Source of the DNA: Lactobacillus sp. HBUAS51381
GTDB taxonomy: Bacteria; Bacillota; Bacilli; Lactobacillales; Lactobacillaceae
DNA length: 44,696 nucleotides
Assembly (NCBI RefSeq): GCF_012641095.1
Contig: NZ_JAAVSC010000023.1
Coordinates: 1-44,696, forward strand
Direction of reading: 5' to 3'
The notes under the pieces were generated by a model. That model had not been told where the DNA came from and made no database searches. It saw only the letters and a list, made by a program, of their open reading frames with translations. Positions 9,085-18,081 of the stretch are shown here, in pieces (the stretch's first letter is position 1; the number at the start of each line of letters is the position of its first letter). A program made the translations under genes and the position numbers.

Positions 9085-10380
9085 ATGTTTGTAGATCAAG
9101 TTAAAATTAGTGTTAAGGCCGGTAAGGGTGGCGACGGGATGGTTGCCTTCCGCCGGGAAAAATTTGTGCCCAACGGTGGTCCAGCCGGCGGTGACGGTGG
9201 TCGCGGTGGAAACATCGTCTTTGCCGTTGACGAAGGTCTGCGGACCCTGATGGACTTTCGCTACCAGCGGAAGTTCAAGGCCAAGAGCGGTGGCAACGGG
9301 GCAATCAAGTCGATGACGGGTCGCGGTGCCGCGGACACCATCATCAGTGTGCCACAAGGAACCACGATTTATAACGACGAGACCGGTGCCGTCATTGCCG
9401 ACCTGGTGGCCAGTGATGACTCCGCCATTGTAGCCAAGGGTGGCCGTGGGGGTCGAGGCAACATTCATTTTGCTTCACCGAAGAACCCGGCACCGGAAAT
9501 CGCCGAAAACGGGGAACCCGGTCAAGAGTTCGAGATTCGCCTGGAATTGAAGGTTTTGGCCGATGTCGGGCTGGTTGGCTTCCCATCCGTGGGGAAATCA
9601 ACGTTGTTGTCCACGGTGACGAGTGCCAAACCGAAGATTGCCGAATACCACTTCACCACGTTGGTCCCTAACCTGGGCATGGTTCGGTTGCCGGATGGGC
9701 GTGACTTCGTGATGGCCGATCTACCTGGTCTGATCGAGGGCGCCGCAAACGGTGTGGGCCTGGGCTTCCAGTTCCTGCGCCACGTTGAACGGACGCGGGT
9801 CATCCTGCATCTGATCGACATGAGTGGACTAGAGGGCCGCGATCCGTACGAGGACTTTGAGAAAATCAACGAAGAACTCAAAATGTACGATCCAGATATT
9901 CTGAAACGGCCGCAGATTGTGGTCGCCAACAAGATGGATATGCCGGATTCCGCCGATAATTTGGCGAAGTTCAAGGAAGACTTAAAGCAAGATCAGCTGT
10001 TGGCCACGGCACCCGAAGTTTACGCCGTGTCAGCGCTGACTCATGATGGCTTAACGCCACTGCTACAACGGACGGCGGATATCTTGGCCGCAACGCCGAA
10101 GTTCCCAGTCAAGCAAGAAGAAGTGGTTGAGAAGGCCGAATACGACTTTAAGCCGGAACCGGAGTTCGAAGTCACGCAGGATGCCGATGGCACGTGGGTT
10201 CTGACCGGAGATAAGCTCCTGAAGCTGTTCCGGATGACGGATATCAACCACGATGAAAGCCTGCTGCGGTTCACGCGTCAGATGCGTGGCATGGGCGTCG
10301 ACAATAGTTTGCGCGACCATGGGGCTAAGAACGGTGATCTAGTCAAGATCGACGACTTCACCTTCGAATACATGGCCTAA
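9085..10380 (+). CDS. obgE: GTPase Obg (CgtA)
   Basis: Obg is an essential GTPase of ribosome maturation, stress response and cell-cycle control. It has 431 residues. The glycine-rich Obg fold (1-158) contains repeated GGxGG motifs ([19 protein letters not shown]). The G domain has G1 GFPSVGKS, G3 DLPGLIEGA and G4 NKMD, and a C-terminal OCT domain covers about 350-431. The ATG at 9085 has GAGG upstream. It has its own promoter within the uvrC end and a strong terminator after it, so it is probably monocistronic. Confidence 0.97.
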   Translation: MFVDQVKISVKAGKGGDGMVAFRREKFVPNGGPAGGDGGRGGNIVFAVDEGLRTLMDFRYQRKFKAKSGGNGAIKSMTGRGAADTIISVPQGTTIYNDETGAVIADLVASDDSAIVAKGGRGGRGNIHFASPKNPAPEIAENGEPGQEFEIRLELKVLADVGLVGFPSVGKSTLLSTVTSAKPKIAEYHFTTLVPNLGMVRLPDGRDFVMADLPGLIEGAANGVGLGFQFLRHVERTRVILHLIDMSGLEGRDPYEDFEKINEELKMYDPDILKRPQIVVANKMDMPDSADNLAKFKEDLKQDQLLATAPEVYAVSALTHDGLTPLLQRTADILAATPKFPVKQEEVVEKAEYDFKPEPEFEVTQDADGTWVLTGDKLLKLFRMTDINHDESLLRFTRQMRGMGVDNSLRDHGAKNGDLVKIDDFTFEYMA

Positions 10381-10451
10381 GGCACGCTGCCAATCGGTCG
10401 GCTCAGTGACGCCTTGCTAGTCGCGCTGAGTACTCTTAAACGATAATCAAA

Positions 10452-10498
10452 AAACCGTGATTCCCGCAACTTGTTTCGACGGGAATCACGGTTTAATT
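10452..10498. terminator. Bidirectional terminator after obgE
   Basis: A perfect 15-bp stem (AAACCGTGATTCCCG, 10452-10466, with 10480-10494) between convergent genes. Confidence 0.85.
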
Positions 10499-10519
10499 TT
10501 GGCTTGGCCTTGGAACGGG

Positions 10520-11272
10520 CTATAGCGTGAGCTTGAGCCAACGGGTGGGGGTGACCACCTGTTTCTTGTCGGCGAAGGCCCCGGCAAACTTAATCTTGAC
10601 GGTCTTTAGCGTGGGCTTGGTGTTCTGACTAGCCAGACCCGTGGCAAACGTGGCCAGTTTACCGTTGGCGGGGATAGTCTTGCCCGCGCTGGCGTCGCTG
10701 AGTTGGTTGGCCGCATTTAGTTGGTGCTTGCTGTCGAGTCGGATGGCTTGAATGCCATCGGTGGCGAGAGCCTGCTTTCCGTGGTTATAAATGGTAAACT
10801 TGACTTGGAGGGTGTAGTACGGACTCTTAATCTGTGCCAGATTCAGGGCCTGGGCCGCCATACGCTTGGCCGCTGCGGTCTTAGCCGTGTTCTTGATGAG
10901 CCGTACCGTGGTGACCTTGTAAGTGAGTTGCCCCGATTTAACGGTGGTCTTGGGATGACTAACCTTGGCCAGCGTAAGTTGCGTGCCGACCTTGTCAAAC
11001 GTGTATTGGCCAGCCTTTTTAAGATTGCCGGACTTGACGTAGTGCCGATTCCGGGTTTGCTTGGCCTGAGGCCGGTAGGTTTGCGCTTCCTCTTTCTTCG
11101 AGGATGAGGAGGCCGTGACGGCCGCGTCGGGTTCCTTAGCGCTGTAGCGACTGGACTGACTGCTACTGTCCTTGAAGCTGGCCGTACTCTGGTGGCTATT
11201 GGACTGGCAGCCGGCTAAGCCCAGGGTCAAGAGACCCACGCCCATAAGTAATGATGCCTTGATGTAACGCAT
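10520..11272 (-). CDS. Predicted lipoprotein of unknown function
   Basis: This protein of 250 residues has a type II signal peptide ending in the lipobox LAGC (Cys about 19), a Ser/Lys-rich linker (about 25-85), and a globular C-terminal half of beta-rich sequence with the pattern of DUF4352-like immunoglobulin-like domains (YYTLQVKFTIYNHG...GIQAIRLDSKHQL). It should be anchored on the outer face of the membrane. I chose the ATG at 11272, with AAAGGAG seven bases upstream; the longer frame would destroy the signal peptide. It follows a 91-residue gene by 13 bp and is likely co-transcribed with it. The DUF4352 link is a resemblance only. Confidence 0.75.
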   Translation of the reverse strand: MRYIKASLLMGVGLLTLGLAGCQSNSHQSTASFKDSSSQSSRYSAKEPDAAVTASSSSKKEEAQTYRPQAKQTRNRHYVKSGNLKKAGQYTFDKVGTQLTLAKVSHPKTTVKSGQLTYKVTTVRLIKNTAKTAAAKRMAAQALNLAQIKSPYYTLQVKFTIYNHGKQALATDGIQAIRLDSKHQLNAANQLSDASAGKTIPANGKLATFATGLASQNTKPTLKTVKIKFAGAFADKKQVVTPTRWLKLTL

Positions 11273-11285
11273 GATAAAACTCCTT

Positions 11286-11561
11286 TCAACCGAATAAGAT
11301 TTGGTGCGGCACGAGTCGGTAGCCATAAAGCCGTTGCGGTGGGTTTTGGGCCACAAACAGGCTGACCTGCTGATCGACTTGTTGGCTACGGGTGCGTAGT
11401 TGGTCCAGCGTCAAGGGCCGTCCTGTGCCGATGATGAGGTAGAGCTGGTGGTGCTGGGTTTTGAGGTCAACCACCGGGGCTTGCTGGCCGTTGTGCTCCC
11501 AGTACAGGCGCAGTGCGGGATGCAAGTCGATGGTTGAGAGGTTAAAGTCAATGAGCCGCAT
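11286..11561 (-). CDS. Small conserved-type hypothetical protein
   Basis: This soluble protein of 91 residues (MRLIDFNLSTIDLHPALRL start) has no motif I recognise. The ATG at 11561 is favoured over an in-frame TTG at 11576 because GGGGGA lies six bases before the ATG. It is the first gene of a two-gene minus-strand unit with the lipoprotein, with a TATAAT -10 upstream. Function unknown. Confidence 0.6.
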   Translation of the reverse strand: MRLIDFNLSTIDLHPALRLYWEHNGQQAPVVDLKTQHHQLYLIIGTGRPLTLDQLRTRSQQVDQQVSLFVAQNPPQRLYGYRLVPHQILFG

Positions 11562-11592
11562 GTAAGGGTCCCCCAATCAAAAGCTTACGTCA

Positions 11593-11598
11593 ATTATA
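11593..11598 (-). promoter_or_regulatory. -10 element of the lipoprotein operon
   Basis: A perfect TATAAT on the minus strand, 32 bp before the start of the 91-residue gene; the -35 is poor. Confidence 0.45.
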
Positions 11599-11661
11599 CC
11601 GAATTTGGGAGGAGAACCCTAGCGTTAATCCCATTTGACATAGGCTGGCCAGCTTTGAGAG

Positions 11662-11690
11662 TTGCGATTTCAGCCAAAATCCCCTAAAAT
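11662..11690 (+). promoter_or_regulatory. rnz promoter
   Basis: TTGCGA, 17 bp, TAAAAT, 41 bp before rnz. Confidence 0.6.
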
Positions 11691-11730
11691 AGTGGACGGA
11701 CTTTAATTATAGAATAGGAACGAAAAAAAT

Positions 11731-12666
11731 ATGGAAATTCAATTTTTAGGGACGGGCGCCGGATCACCCGGGAAGTTTCGGAATGTGACCAGTACGGCGT
11801 TGCGCTTACTCGATGAGCGTAATTCAGTGTGGCTGTTCGACGTGGGTGAAGCCACCCAGCATCAAATTTTGCGGACCACGTTAAAACCGCGAAAAATCGA
11901 TAAAATCTTTATTACCCACCTGCATGGGGACCACATATTCGGCCTGCCGGGATTGCTCAGTAGTCGGTCCTTTCAGGGCGGGAATGAACCCCTGACCATC
12001 TATGGCCCCAAGGGTATCCGGGACTTCGTAGAGGTCAGTATGCGCGTCTCAGAGACGAAGCTATCATACCGGATTCACTACCGCGAGCTATCGGCCGATG
12101 GCATGATCTTTGAGGACAATAAGTTTCGGGTCTACGCCCAACATCTGGATCACCGGATCGAGTGTTTTGGGTACCGGGTCGTGGAGAAGGATCACCCCGG
12201 CGAATTAATGGTCGATAAGTTACGCGCGGCACAGATTCCATCGGGACCGGTCTACGGCGAATTGAAGGCGGGAAAGACCGTCACCTTACCGGATGGCCGG
12301 ACCGTCAATGGCCAGGACTTCCTGGGACCAAGCCAGCCGGGACGGATCGTCGCTTTCTTAGGAGATACCCGCCAAACGCCAAACGCCGCGCGGCTGACGC
12401 AGGACGCGGACGTCTTGGTTCACGAGAGCACCTTTGCCAAGGGTGAGAGCAAGTTGGCACGGTCCTACTACCATTCAACGAATATTCAGGCGGCAGAGCT
12501 GGCCAAGCGGACCAATGTTAAAATGCTGCTGTTGAACCATATTTCCGCGCGTTACACCGGGAAATTAGCCTTAGAATTACAGCATCAGGCGCGGGAAGTG
12601 TTTAAGAATACGCGTGTCGTCAAGGATTTTGATGAGATTAACGTGCCGTTTCAGAAGATTAAGTAG
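11731..12666 (+). CDS. rnz: Ribonuclease Z
   Basis: RNase Z trims 3' trailers from tRNA precursors lacking an encoded CCA, fitting the CCA-less tRNA-Ser in this window. It has 311 residues, the short bacterial form. The metallo-beta-lactamase motif [13 protein letters not shown] (about 62-74) supplies zinc ligands; further ligands are in the HLDHR segment, GDT and LNHIS. The exosite arm that grips the tRNA elbow lies at about 150-200 ([11 protein letters not shown]). The ATG at 11731 starts the canonical MEIQFLGTG. The LapA-like gene follows 14 bp later. Confidence 0.96.
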   Translation: MEIQFLGTGAGSPGKFRNVTSTALRLLDERNSVWLFDVGEATQHQILRTTLKPRKIDKIFITHLHGDHIFGLPGLLSSRSFQGGNEPLTIYGPKGIRDFVEVSMRVSETKLSYRIHYRELSADGMIFEDNKFRVYAQHLDHRIECFGYRVVEKDHPGELMVDKLRAAQIPSGPVYGELKAGKTVTLPDGRTVNGQDFLGPSQPGRIVAFLGDTRQTPNAARLTQDADVLVHESTFAKGESKLARSYYHSTNIQAAELAKRTNVKMLLLNHISARYTGKLALELQHQAREVFKNTRVVKDFDEINVPFQKIK

Positions 12667-12680
12667 GAGGATGTCTAGCA

Positions 12681-13079
12681 ATGAAAAATCAGTGGCGAAT
12701 CGTCTTAACCATTTTACTGGTCATTATCGTGGCCGTCTTTGCCATCTTAAATGTGGAGAGTGTGCCGGTTTCCTTTGGCTTCACGACTGTTCACTGGCCG
12801 CTGATTTTAATCTTGCTGGTGTCCATCTTGATTGGGGCCGTGCTGATGATCTTGTTTTCAACCATCACGGTTTTCCAGCATAATCGGGCCTACAAGGATC
12901 TGGAGCGGACGAGTCAAGAACAGATTTCCGCTTTGGAACACGAGAAGGATAGTCTGACTAAGCGTTTGCAGAACTCCAGAAGCAAACAGGTCACGGGACA
13001 ACAAGCGCAACAGCTCCAAGACTTAGAAAAAGAAAATGCCGACTTAAAGGCCAAATTGGCCGAGAAGCCGACGCACTAA
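12681..13079 (+). CDS. LapA-domain membrane protein
   Basis: At 132 residues it contains two transmembrane helices (about 7-27 and 40-62) joined by the short hydrophilic turn ESVPVSFGFTTVHWP, the pattern of the LapA/DUF1049 domain, then a long charged coiled coil (about 70-128, heptads of E, K, Q, L). It is likely an inner-membrane protein with a cytoplasmic coil. The function in Gram-positive bacteria is unsettled. SD AGGAGG is nine bases before the ATG. It is co-transcribed with rnz. The 598-bp element starts only 11 bp after its stop. Confidence 0.85.
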   Translation: MKNQWRIVLTILLVIIVAVFAILNVESVPVSFGFTTVHWPLILILLVSILIGAVLMILFSTITVFQHNRAYKDLERTSQEQISALEHEKDSLTKRLQNSRSKQVTGQQAQQLQDLEKENADLKAKLAEKPTH

Positions 13080-13082
13080 CCG

Positions 13083-13696
13083 ATAGATAGCTGAAGGTTG
13101 AAAGATAGAAAACGGCTAGAATCCTTGGTGTGACAAGGATAACAACTATTATAATATGATAGGTGCGTGCTGGCCGCCTTACCGTTCGCCAAATTTGGTC
13201 TGGAACGCTGTGGGAGGGACCGGGAAAAGCCAAAGTGCTGTCTTTTCCCTCGCTTTGAGCCGTCAGACCGTGTCTCAAAGACGCCATTTACCAAGAAAAA
13301 TCGCTTGGTAAATCCCACGGCTGAGACCAAGTTTGACTCACTCACGGCTACATGAAATATATCCAATTAAACTGGCGAAACGTTGCCACTCCAGCAATGT
13401 CACTACACGTTTAGTGGTTTTCAACTATTGTAACCGGAGGCAGTCAGAGATGTAGGCAGCCGTGACAGCGGTGTTAGCTGATTTTCAGCTTACAGCGCGG
13501 GACGCGTTTGGAGACTGGCGATTTTGGTCAGGCTTCAAACCGAGCCGGAGGACCGCTTCTCAGGCCGCAGGCGGTCCCCACAGCACCGGAATCTCTGGCA
13601 GCCGCAGGTGGTCGGCGACGATTAATTTTATGGCGATAAGCCTTGCTAGCTGGGGACTGGAACGTGGTCGTGAACTTTCAACCTTTAGATAGATAG
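13083..13696 (+). repeat. 598-bp non-coding element with terminal inverted repeats and a hairpin array
   Basis: Seen: 14-bp ends CTGAAGGTTGAAAG (13091-13104) and CTTTCAACCTTTAG (13675-13688) are inverted copies with one mismatch. They are flanked by a direct 8-bp repeat ATAGATAG (13083-13090 and 13689-13696), the layout of an inserted element with target duplication. No convincing gene is inside. Successive hairpins: 13121-13140 (7 bp), 13183-13207 (5 bp over a CCAAATTTGG core), 13222-13249 (8 bp), 13253-13280 (7 bp), 13287-13312 (9 bp), 13401-13416 (5 bp), 13468-13498 (12 of 14 paired), 13550-13577 (7 bp). It is either a MITE-like non-autonomous element or a large structured RNA closed by a long-range stem. 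The ATAG repeat is low in complexity, which weakens the target-duplication reading. Confidence 0.6.
13125..13155 (+). promoter_or_regulatory. Possible promoter inside the element
   Basis: A perfect TATAAT (13150-13155) with TTGGTG at a long 19-bp spacing; the -35 lies within the hairpin ATCCTTG-N6-CAAGGAT. An alternative pairing is GTGACA-19-TATGAT. Either would start RNA near 13162-13167 and read through the hairpin array to recJ. Confidence 0.4.
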
Positions 13697-13778
13697 TTAG
13701 TCAATAGATTCGAAGGTAAAGGAGTCTGAGATTTTTCGATCCCAGGCTCTTCTCCCGTTTAGAAAGGATGATTTGCTG

Positions 13779-16094
13779 GTGATTGCCGCACAGTACCAAT
13801 GGAATATCAAGAACGTTGATCAACCGTCAGCCGAGGCGCAGCAGCTGGCGAAAGAGGAAGCCATTTCGCCTATTGTTGCCCAGATCTTATGGAATCGGGG
13901 GTATCAGACACCAACGGCCGCGCATGACTTCTTGAATCCGGGACCGGAGCAACTGCATGATCCCAACCTGCTGCACGACATGCAAAAGGGCGTGGCCCGG
14001 ATCGAAGAAGCCATTGGCAGTGACCAACAGATTACGATCTACGGGGACTACGATGCCGATGGGGTGACGAGCACGTCAATCCTGTACGAGACGCTCAATG
14101 AGATGGGCGCTAAGGTGAACTACTATATCCCCAATCGATTTACTGACGGCTATGGTCCCAACGTGGCGGCCTTTCAGAAATTAATCGCGGCCGGCACACA
14201 GCTATTCGTGACGGTGGATAACGGGGTAGCCGGGAACGCAGCAATTGCGGCGGCCAACGAAGCGGGGGTCGATGTGGTGGTGACCGATCACCACGAACTA
14301 CCCGCGGAGTTGCCCGCGGCTTACGCCATCATCCATCCGCGCTATCCGGGGGCCGAGTACCCATTTGGCGGCTTGTCAGGCGCTGGTGTGGCTTTCAAAG
14401 TGGCCCAGGCGTTGCGTGAGGAGATTCCTCAAGACGTCTTAGACTTGGCGGCCATTGGGACGGTGGCGGATTTAGTGCCCTTAGTCGATGAGAATCGGGT
14501 CTTGGTCTACTTTGGTCTCCAACTGTTGAAGCAAGACGAACGACCGGGATTGCAGGCGTTGATGAGTGGCGCTGGGATTAAGCCCGAGGAATTGACGGAA
14601 CAATCGATTGGCTTCGGCATTGCCCCCCGTTTAAACGCTTTAGGTCGACTCAAGGATGCGGCTCCGGCCGTGGCCTTACTGACCACGCCCGATTACACGG
14701 TCGCTCAAGATTTAGCGAAGCAAACGGAGGAACAGAACCGTCAGCGGCAAGAATTGGTCCAACAGATTAGCCAGTCCGCACTGGCCCAGGCTGAGGATGC
14801 TGATCATCGCGATCGCGCGGTCCTGATCATCAGTGGTCATGATTGGCACGAGGGTGTTCTTGGGATTGTGGCCAGTAAGGTCGTCGAGACCACGGGGAAA
14901 CCCGCGATCGTTCTGAACGTCAACGCGGATGGCCGGGCCAAAGGGTCTGGTCGTAGTGTGCCAGCATTTAACCTGTTTGCTGCCTTAGACCCGCATAGAG
15001 ACCTGATGACGGCATTTGGCGGTCATCACATGGCAGTCGGCTTAACGGTGCCTAGCGACCAGCTGGGGGCGTTAGCTGACGCTGTGGATCAAGAGGCAGC
15101 TAAACAACAGTTGGCGGAAAGTGGACCGACCGAAGTGCCCGTTGCGGCGGCACTTGACGTTGCGGCGGTTACGCCCACACTGTATCAGGAGTTGACAAAG
15201 TTGGCACCGTTTGGGACGGATAATAGCCAACCGCTGTTTGCTTTTGAAGCGGCGACGTTAACCCAAATTAAGGCAATTGGTAAGGACGGGTCCCACCTGA
15301 AATTTCAACTGCAGGAGGGCACGCATCAGCTCAATGCCATTCAGTTCGGCGCGGGTCGCTACGTCGATGCGTTGACGGCGGCTCCGAACGATGCGGCTGT
15401 GCTGGGTGCCATTGCGGATAACGTCTGGCAGGGTCGGCATTCCTTGCAGTTGATGGTGAAGGATTTAAAATTAACTGAAAATCCGATTCAAGATCAACGA
15501 ACGGTCCAGCTTCACCAGGCCATGTTCCAGCAGGCTGGGACCTACGTGTTCTTTCACCAGAATATGTTCCGCCAGTTAGCTAACCAACTGCCGGAAACGG
15601 CGACGCCACTGCTCTACGATGGTAGTGCCGTGACGCAATTACCCGCGGGATCGACTGTGTTCATTGTCGATTGCCCCGATGCCACGACGGATCTGGAAAC
15701 AGTCTTACGGCAGCTACAACCCGCCAAGGTGACGGTTTATCTTTATAAGAAAGAAAGTCTTTCGCAATTAGGGATGCCAACTCGCGCGCAATATGCTAAA
15801 CTATTTAAGTTCGTTGCAACACATCAACAAGTAGATGTGGGGCACCAACTGACGCAGCTTGCAGCTTTCTTGCAGATTCCACGAACTCAGTTAATCTTCA
15901 TGATTCAGGTCTTCTTCGAATGCGGATTTATCACGATCGACCACGGGTTGATGGCTGGTGTGGTACATCCGGCACACAAGGATCTGACGACGGCCCCGAG
16001 TTACCAGCTTCGACAACAGCAGATGCAGACGGAAACTGAGCTGTTGGCCTGTTCGACTGCGGTGTTAACGAAGCGCCTCGCCCCATTGATATAA
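13779..16094 (+). CDS. recJ: Single-stranded-DNA-specific exonuclease RecJ
   Basis: RecJ degrades ssDNA 5'-3' in recombination and repair. It has about 771 residues. DHH-family motifs are clear: YGDYDADGVTS (metal-binding Asp residues, about 87-97), VTDHHE (about 167-172), and in the DHHA1 part GHDWHEGVLGIVA, GSGRS and FGGHHMAVG; an OB-type domain and a long Gram-positive C-terminal extension follow. AAAGGA at 13763-13768 puts GTG 13779 at the usual spacing; TTG 13773 is the alternative and would add two residues. The RNA leader would include the hairpin-rich element unless it terminates. apt follows 21 bp later. Confidence 0.95.
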   Translation: MIAAQYQWNIKNVDQPSAEAQQLAKEEAISPIVAQILWNRGYQTPTAAHDFLNPGPEQLHDPNLLHDMQKGVARIEEAIGSDQQITIYGDYDADGVTSTSILYETLNEMGAKVNYYIPNRFTDGYGPNVAAFQKLIAAGTQLFVTVDNGVAGNAAIAAANEAGVDVVVTDHHELPAELPAAYAIIHPRYPGAEYPFGGLSGAGVAFKVAQALREEIPQDVLDLAAIGTVADLVPLVDENRVLVYFGLQLLKQDERPGLQALMSGAGIKPEELTEQSIGFGIAPRLNALGRLKDAAPAVALLTTPDYTVAQDLAKQTEEQNRQRQELVQQISQSALAQAEDADHRDRAVLIISGHDWHEGVLGIVASKVVETTGKPAIVLNVNADGRAKGSGRSVPAFNLFAALDPHRDLMTAFGGHHMAVGLTVPSDQLGALADAVDQEAAKQQLAESGPTEVPVAAALDVAAVTPTLYQELTKLAPFGTDNSQPLFAFEAATLTQIKAIGKDGSHLKFQLQEGTHQLNAIQFGAGRYVDALTAAPNDAAVLGAIADNVWQGRHSLQLMVKDLKLTENPIQDQRTVQLHQAMFQQAGTYVFFHQNMFRQLANQLPETATPLLYDGSAVTQLPAGSTVFIVDCPDATTDLETVLRQLQPAKVTVYLYKKESLSQLGMPTRAQYAKLFKFVATHQQVDVGHQLTQLAAFLQIPRTQLIFMIQVFFECGFITIDHGLMAGVVHPAHKDLTTAPSYQLRQQQMQTETELLACSTAVLTKRLAPLI

Positions 16095-16115
16095 AATAAA
16101 GGAGCTACTTCAATT

Positions 16116-16634
16116 ATGGCCACTGATTTTACAAAATATATTGCTTCCGTTCCGGACTACCCAGAAAAGGGGATTATGTTCCGGGATATCTCCCCATTAA
16201 TGGCGGACGGTGACGCCTTCCATGCCGCAACCGACGAGATCGTCGCCTACGCTCAGGATAAGGGCGTTGAAATGGTCGTTGGTCCCGAGGCCCGTGGGTT
16301 CATCGTGGGTTGCCCCGTGGCTTACCAGATGAACATTGGGTTTGCCCCCGCACGTAAACAAGGAAAGCTTCCTCGGCCAACGGTCAAGGCGTCCTATGAC
16401 TTGGAATACGGCACTTCCGCCTTGTACCTGCACAAGGACGCCATCAAACCGGGCCAAAAGGTGCTGGTTACCGATGACTTGCTGGCTACGGGTGGCACGA
16501 TTGGTGCGACGATTCAATTAGTCGAAGACCTCGGTGGTATCGTGGTCGGCACGGCCTTCCTGATTGAATTGAAGGACCTGCACGGTCGCGACAAGCTGAA
16601 GGGTTACGATATCTTTAGCTTAATGACCTACTAA
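16116..16634 (+). CDS. apt: Adenine phosphoribosyltransferase
   Basis: Apt salvages adenine with PRPP to make AMP. At 172 residues it has the normal length. The PRPP-binding signature [13 protein letters not shown] (about 117-129), the GPEARGF segment (about 56) and the FRDISPL segment near the N terminus are all present. SD AAGGAG precedes the ATG. The recJ-apt order is typical of Gram-positive bacteria and suggests one transcript ending at the terminator after apt. Confidence 0.97.
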   Translation: MATDFTKYIASVPDYPEKGIMFRDISPLMADGDAFHAATDEIVAYAQDKGVEMVVGPEARGFIVGCPVAYQMNIGFAPARKQGKLPRPTVKASYDLEYGTSALYLHKDAIKPGQKVLVTDDLLATGGTIGATIQLVEDLGGIVVGTAFLIELKDLHGRDKLKGYDIFSLMTY

Positions 16635-16649
16635 TTTCAAATGATGACA

Positions 16650-16687
16650 AAAACGCGCTCCACCGAAAAATCGGCGGGGCGCGTTTT
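16650..16687. terminator. Bidirectional terminator after apt
   Basis: AAAACGCGC pairs with GCGCGTTTT, with an inner CCGA/TCGG; convergent with the MFS gene. Confidence 0.85.
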
Positions 16688-16703
16688 CTATTGCCTCAGA
16701 ATG

Positions 16704-17885
16704 TTAGTTAGCAATCATGCCACGACGGTGCACAATGAAGCCGGTCGTGGTCAATACGGCGGCTAAGAGGGCCATTACCCAAATAACCGGAACCCAAGAT
16801 TGACTGAATTGTTGAAGATAACCGAAGAGAATGGGACCAATCGCCGCTAATAAGTAACCGGCCGACTGGGCCATGCCGGAGATGGCCGCCGTTTGATAGG
16901 GGTTGGTCGTCTTTTCCGTGAAAAACATGATGGCGAGGTTGAAGGCCACGCCCGATCCTAATCCGGTAATCAAGCATACAATCGTGAGAAACGGAATCGA
17001 CTTCGTATCAATCAACCAAGTCAGTGGTGCGACAACGTAGCCGAGGGTCATGATGCCCAGCAGGAAGGAAACGCCGTGACGCTTGTTAAAGAGCAAGGGC
17101 ACCATGAAGGATAACGGTAAGCCACTGAGCTGTAAGAGCGTCAGCAGGTTACTGGATGTCAACGTGGAGACGCCATGCACGGCCAAAATTGACGGTAACC
17201 AAGTAATGATGGCGTAATACACCAGTGATTGGAGTCCGAAAAATAGGGTGATGAGCCAGCCTAAGGGTTGATGCCAAACACTCTGGTAGTGGGGAATGTG
17301 GGAGCGTTGCTCAGCCGTCAGTGGTGCTTGGCGTTTCGTCCGGACATTCGGGAACCAGGCTAAAATGGCAATGATGCTGATGATACCGAGATAGGCCTGG
17401 GTAGCGGCGAGGCTGGTGCGGGAGATAAGAATACCCGAAACCGCTGTCCCAATGGCCCCTACGAGTAACATAGATAATGTGTAGAGGCTGGTGCCAAGGC
17501 GGATCTTGTAGGGCATGTGTTCCTTGATCAGGGCCGGAACCAAAACGTTACCACTGTCGATACCGACGCCCACGAGGAAGGTCCCCAAGAGCAGGGCGGC
17601 TAGCGTGGGGATGATTCGCAGGTAGGTTCCCACGATAAGCAGGAGAAATAGGGCAAAAACCGTGCGTTCGTTGCCCCAACGCTGCGCTAATTTAACGATG
17701 ATGGGCGAAAAGATGGCAAAAGTCATTAAGGGAATTGAGGTGATTAAGCCTGCCATCGAGCTGGGGAGGTTGAGGGCCCGTTCGATGCTGGGCAGGAGTG
17801 GTGGAATGATGGTAATGGGCAAGCGGAGGTTGGCCGCAATGAGCATCATGCCAATTAAAAACCACCGCGATTGTGTCTGTTTCAA
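16704..17885 (-). CDS. MFS transporter, CynX/NimT type
   Basis: This membrane protein of 393 residues has about twelve hydrophobic segments. The N terminus (NLRLPITIIPPLLPSIERAL) and the first-helix region match the CynX/NimT branch of the major facilitator superfamily, whose named members handle cyanate or 2-nitroimidazole; the substrate here is unknown. The start is TTG at 17885 with AGGAGG seven bases upstream. It is transcribed alone from a TATAAT -10 at 17917-17922. The 16-18 kb block has no obvious metabolic partner gene. Confidence 0.85.
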   Translation of the reverse strand: MKQTQSRWFLIGMMLIAANLRLPITIIPPLLPSIERALNLPSSMAGLITSIPLMTFAIFSPIIVKLAQRWGNERTVFALFLLLIVGTYLRIIPTLAALLLGTFLVGVGIDSGNVLVPALIKEHMPYKIRLGTSLYTLSMLLVGAIGTAVSGILISRTSLAATQAYLGIISIIAILAWFPNVRTKRQAPLTAEQRSHIPHYQSVWHQPLGWLITLFFGLQSLVYYAIITWLPSILAVHGVSTLTSSNLLTLLQLSGLPLSFMVPLLFNKRHGVSFLLGIMTLGYVVAPLTWLIDTKSIPFLTIVCLITGLGSGVAFNLAIMFFTEKTTNPYQTAAISGMAQSAGYLLAAIGPILFGYLQQFSQSWVPVIWVMALLAAVLTTTGFIVHRRGMIAN

Positions 17886-17916
17886 AATATAGCCTCCTAA
17901 AAAAGTTCATTACCCC

Positions 17917-17922
17917 ATTATA
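17917..17922 (-). promoter_or_regulatory. -10 element of the CynX-like gene
   Basis: TATAAT on the minus strand with only a T-rich -35 region. Confidence 0.45.
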
Positions 17923-18014
17923 GACCGGCAGTGGGGCGGAAAAAAGGGGAACGAAGACTTTTCATGAAAAAAGAGCCTATTTTATCCTAATTTTCTGAAA
18001 ATCCATGGACAGCA

Positions 18015-18044
18015 CAAAAAAACAGAGAGGGGAGGACCTCTCTG
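18015..18044 (-). terminator. usp terminator
   Basis: On the minus strand CAGAGAGG pairs with CCTCTCTG (8 bp), followed by a T run of about eight. Confidence 0.88.
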
Positions 18045-18081
18045 AAAGTTTTAGTTGACAACTTAAGGTGAGAACGGAACT

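Noticed and set aside
8965-9468. 167-codon minus-strand frame over the start of obgE
   Set aside because: Antisense to the glycine-rich Obg domain, whose codon pattern keeps the opposite strand open.
13167-13355. 62-codon frame inside the 598-bp element
   Set aside because: Starts at ATG-less context without SD and its sequence simply follows the hairpin arms; no protein-like pattern.
13083-13778. RNase P RNA, tmRNA or T-box identity for the recJ upstream element
   Set aside because: The conserved cores I know (tmRNA tag coding region, T-box AGGGTGGNACCGCG, RNase P P4 sequence) are not present.
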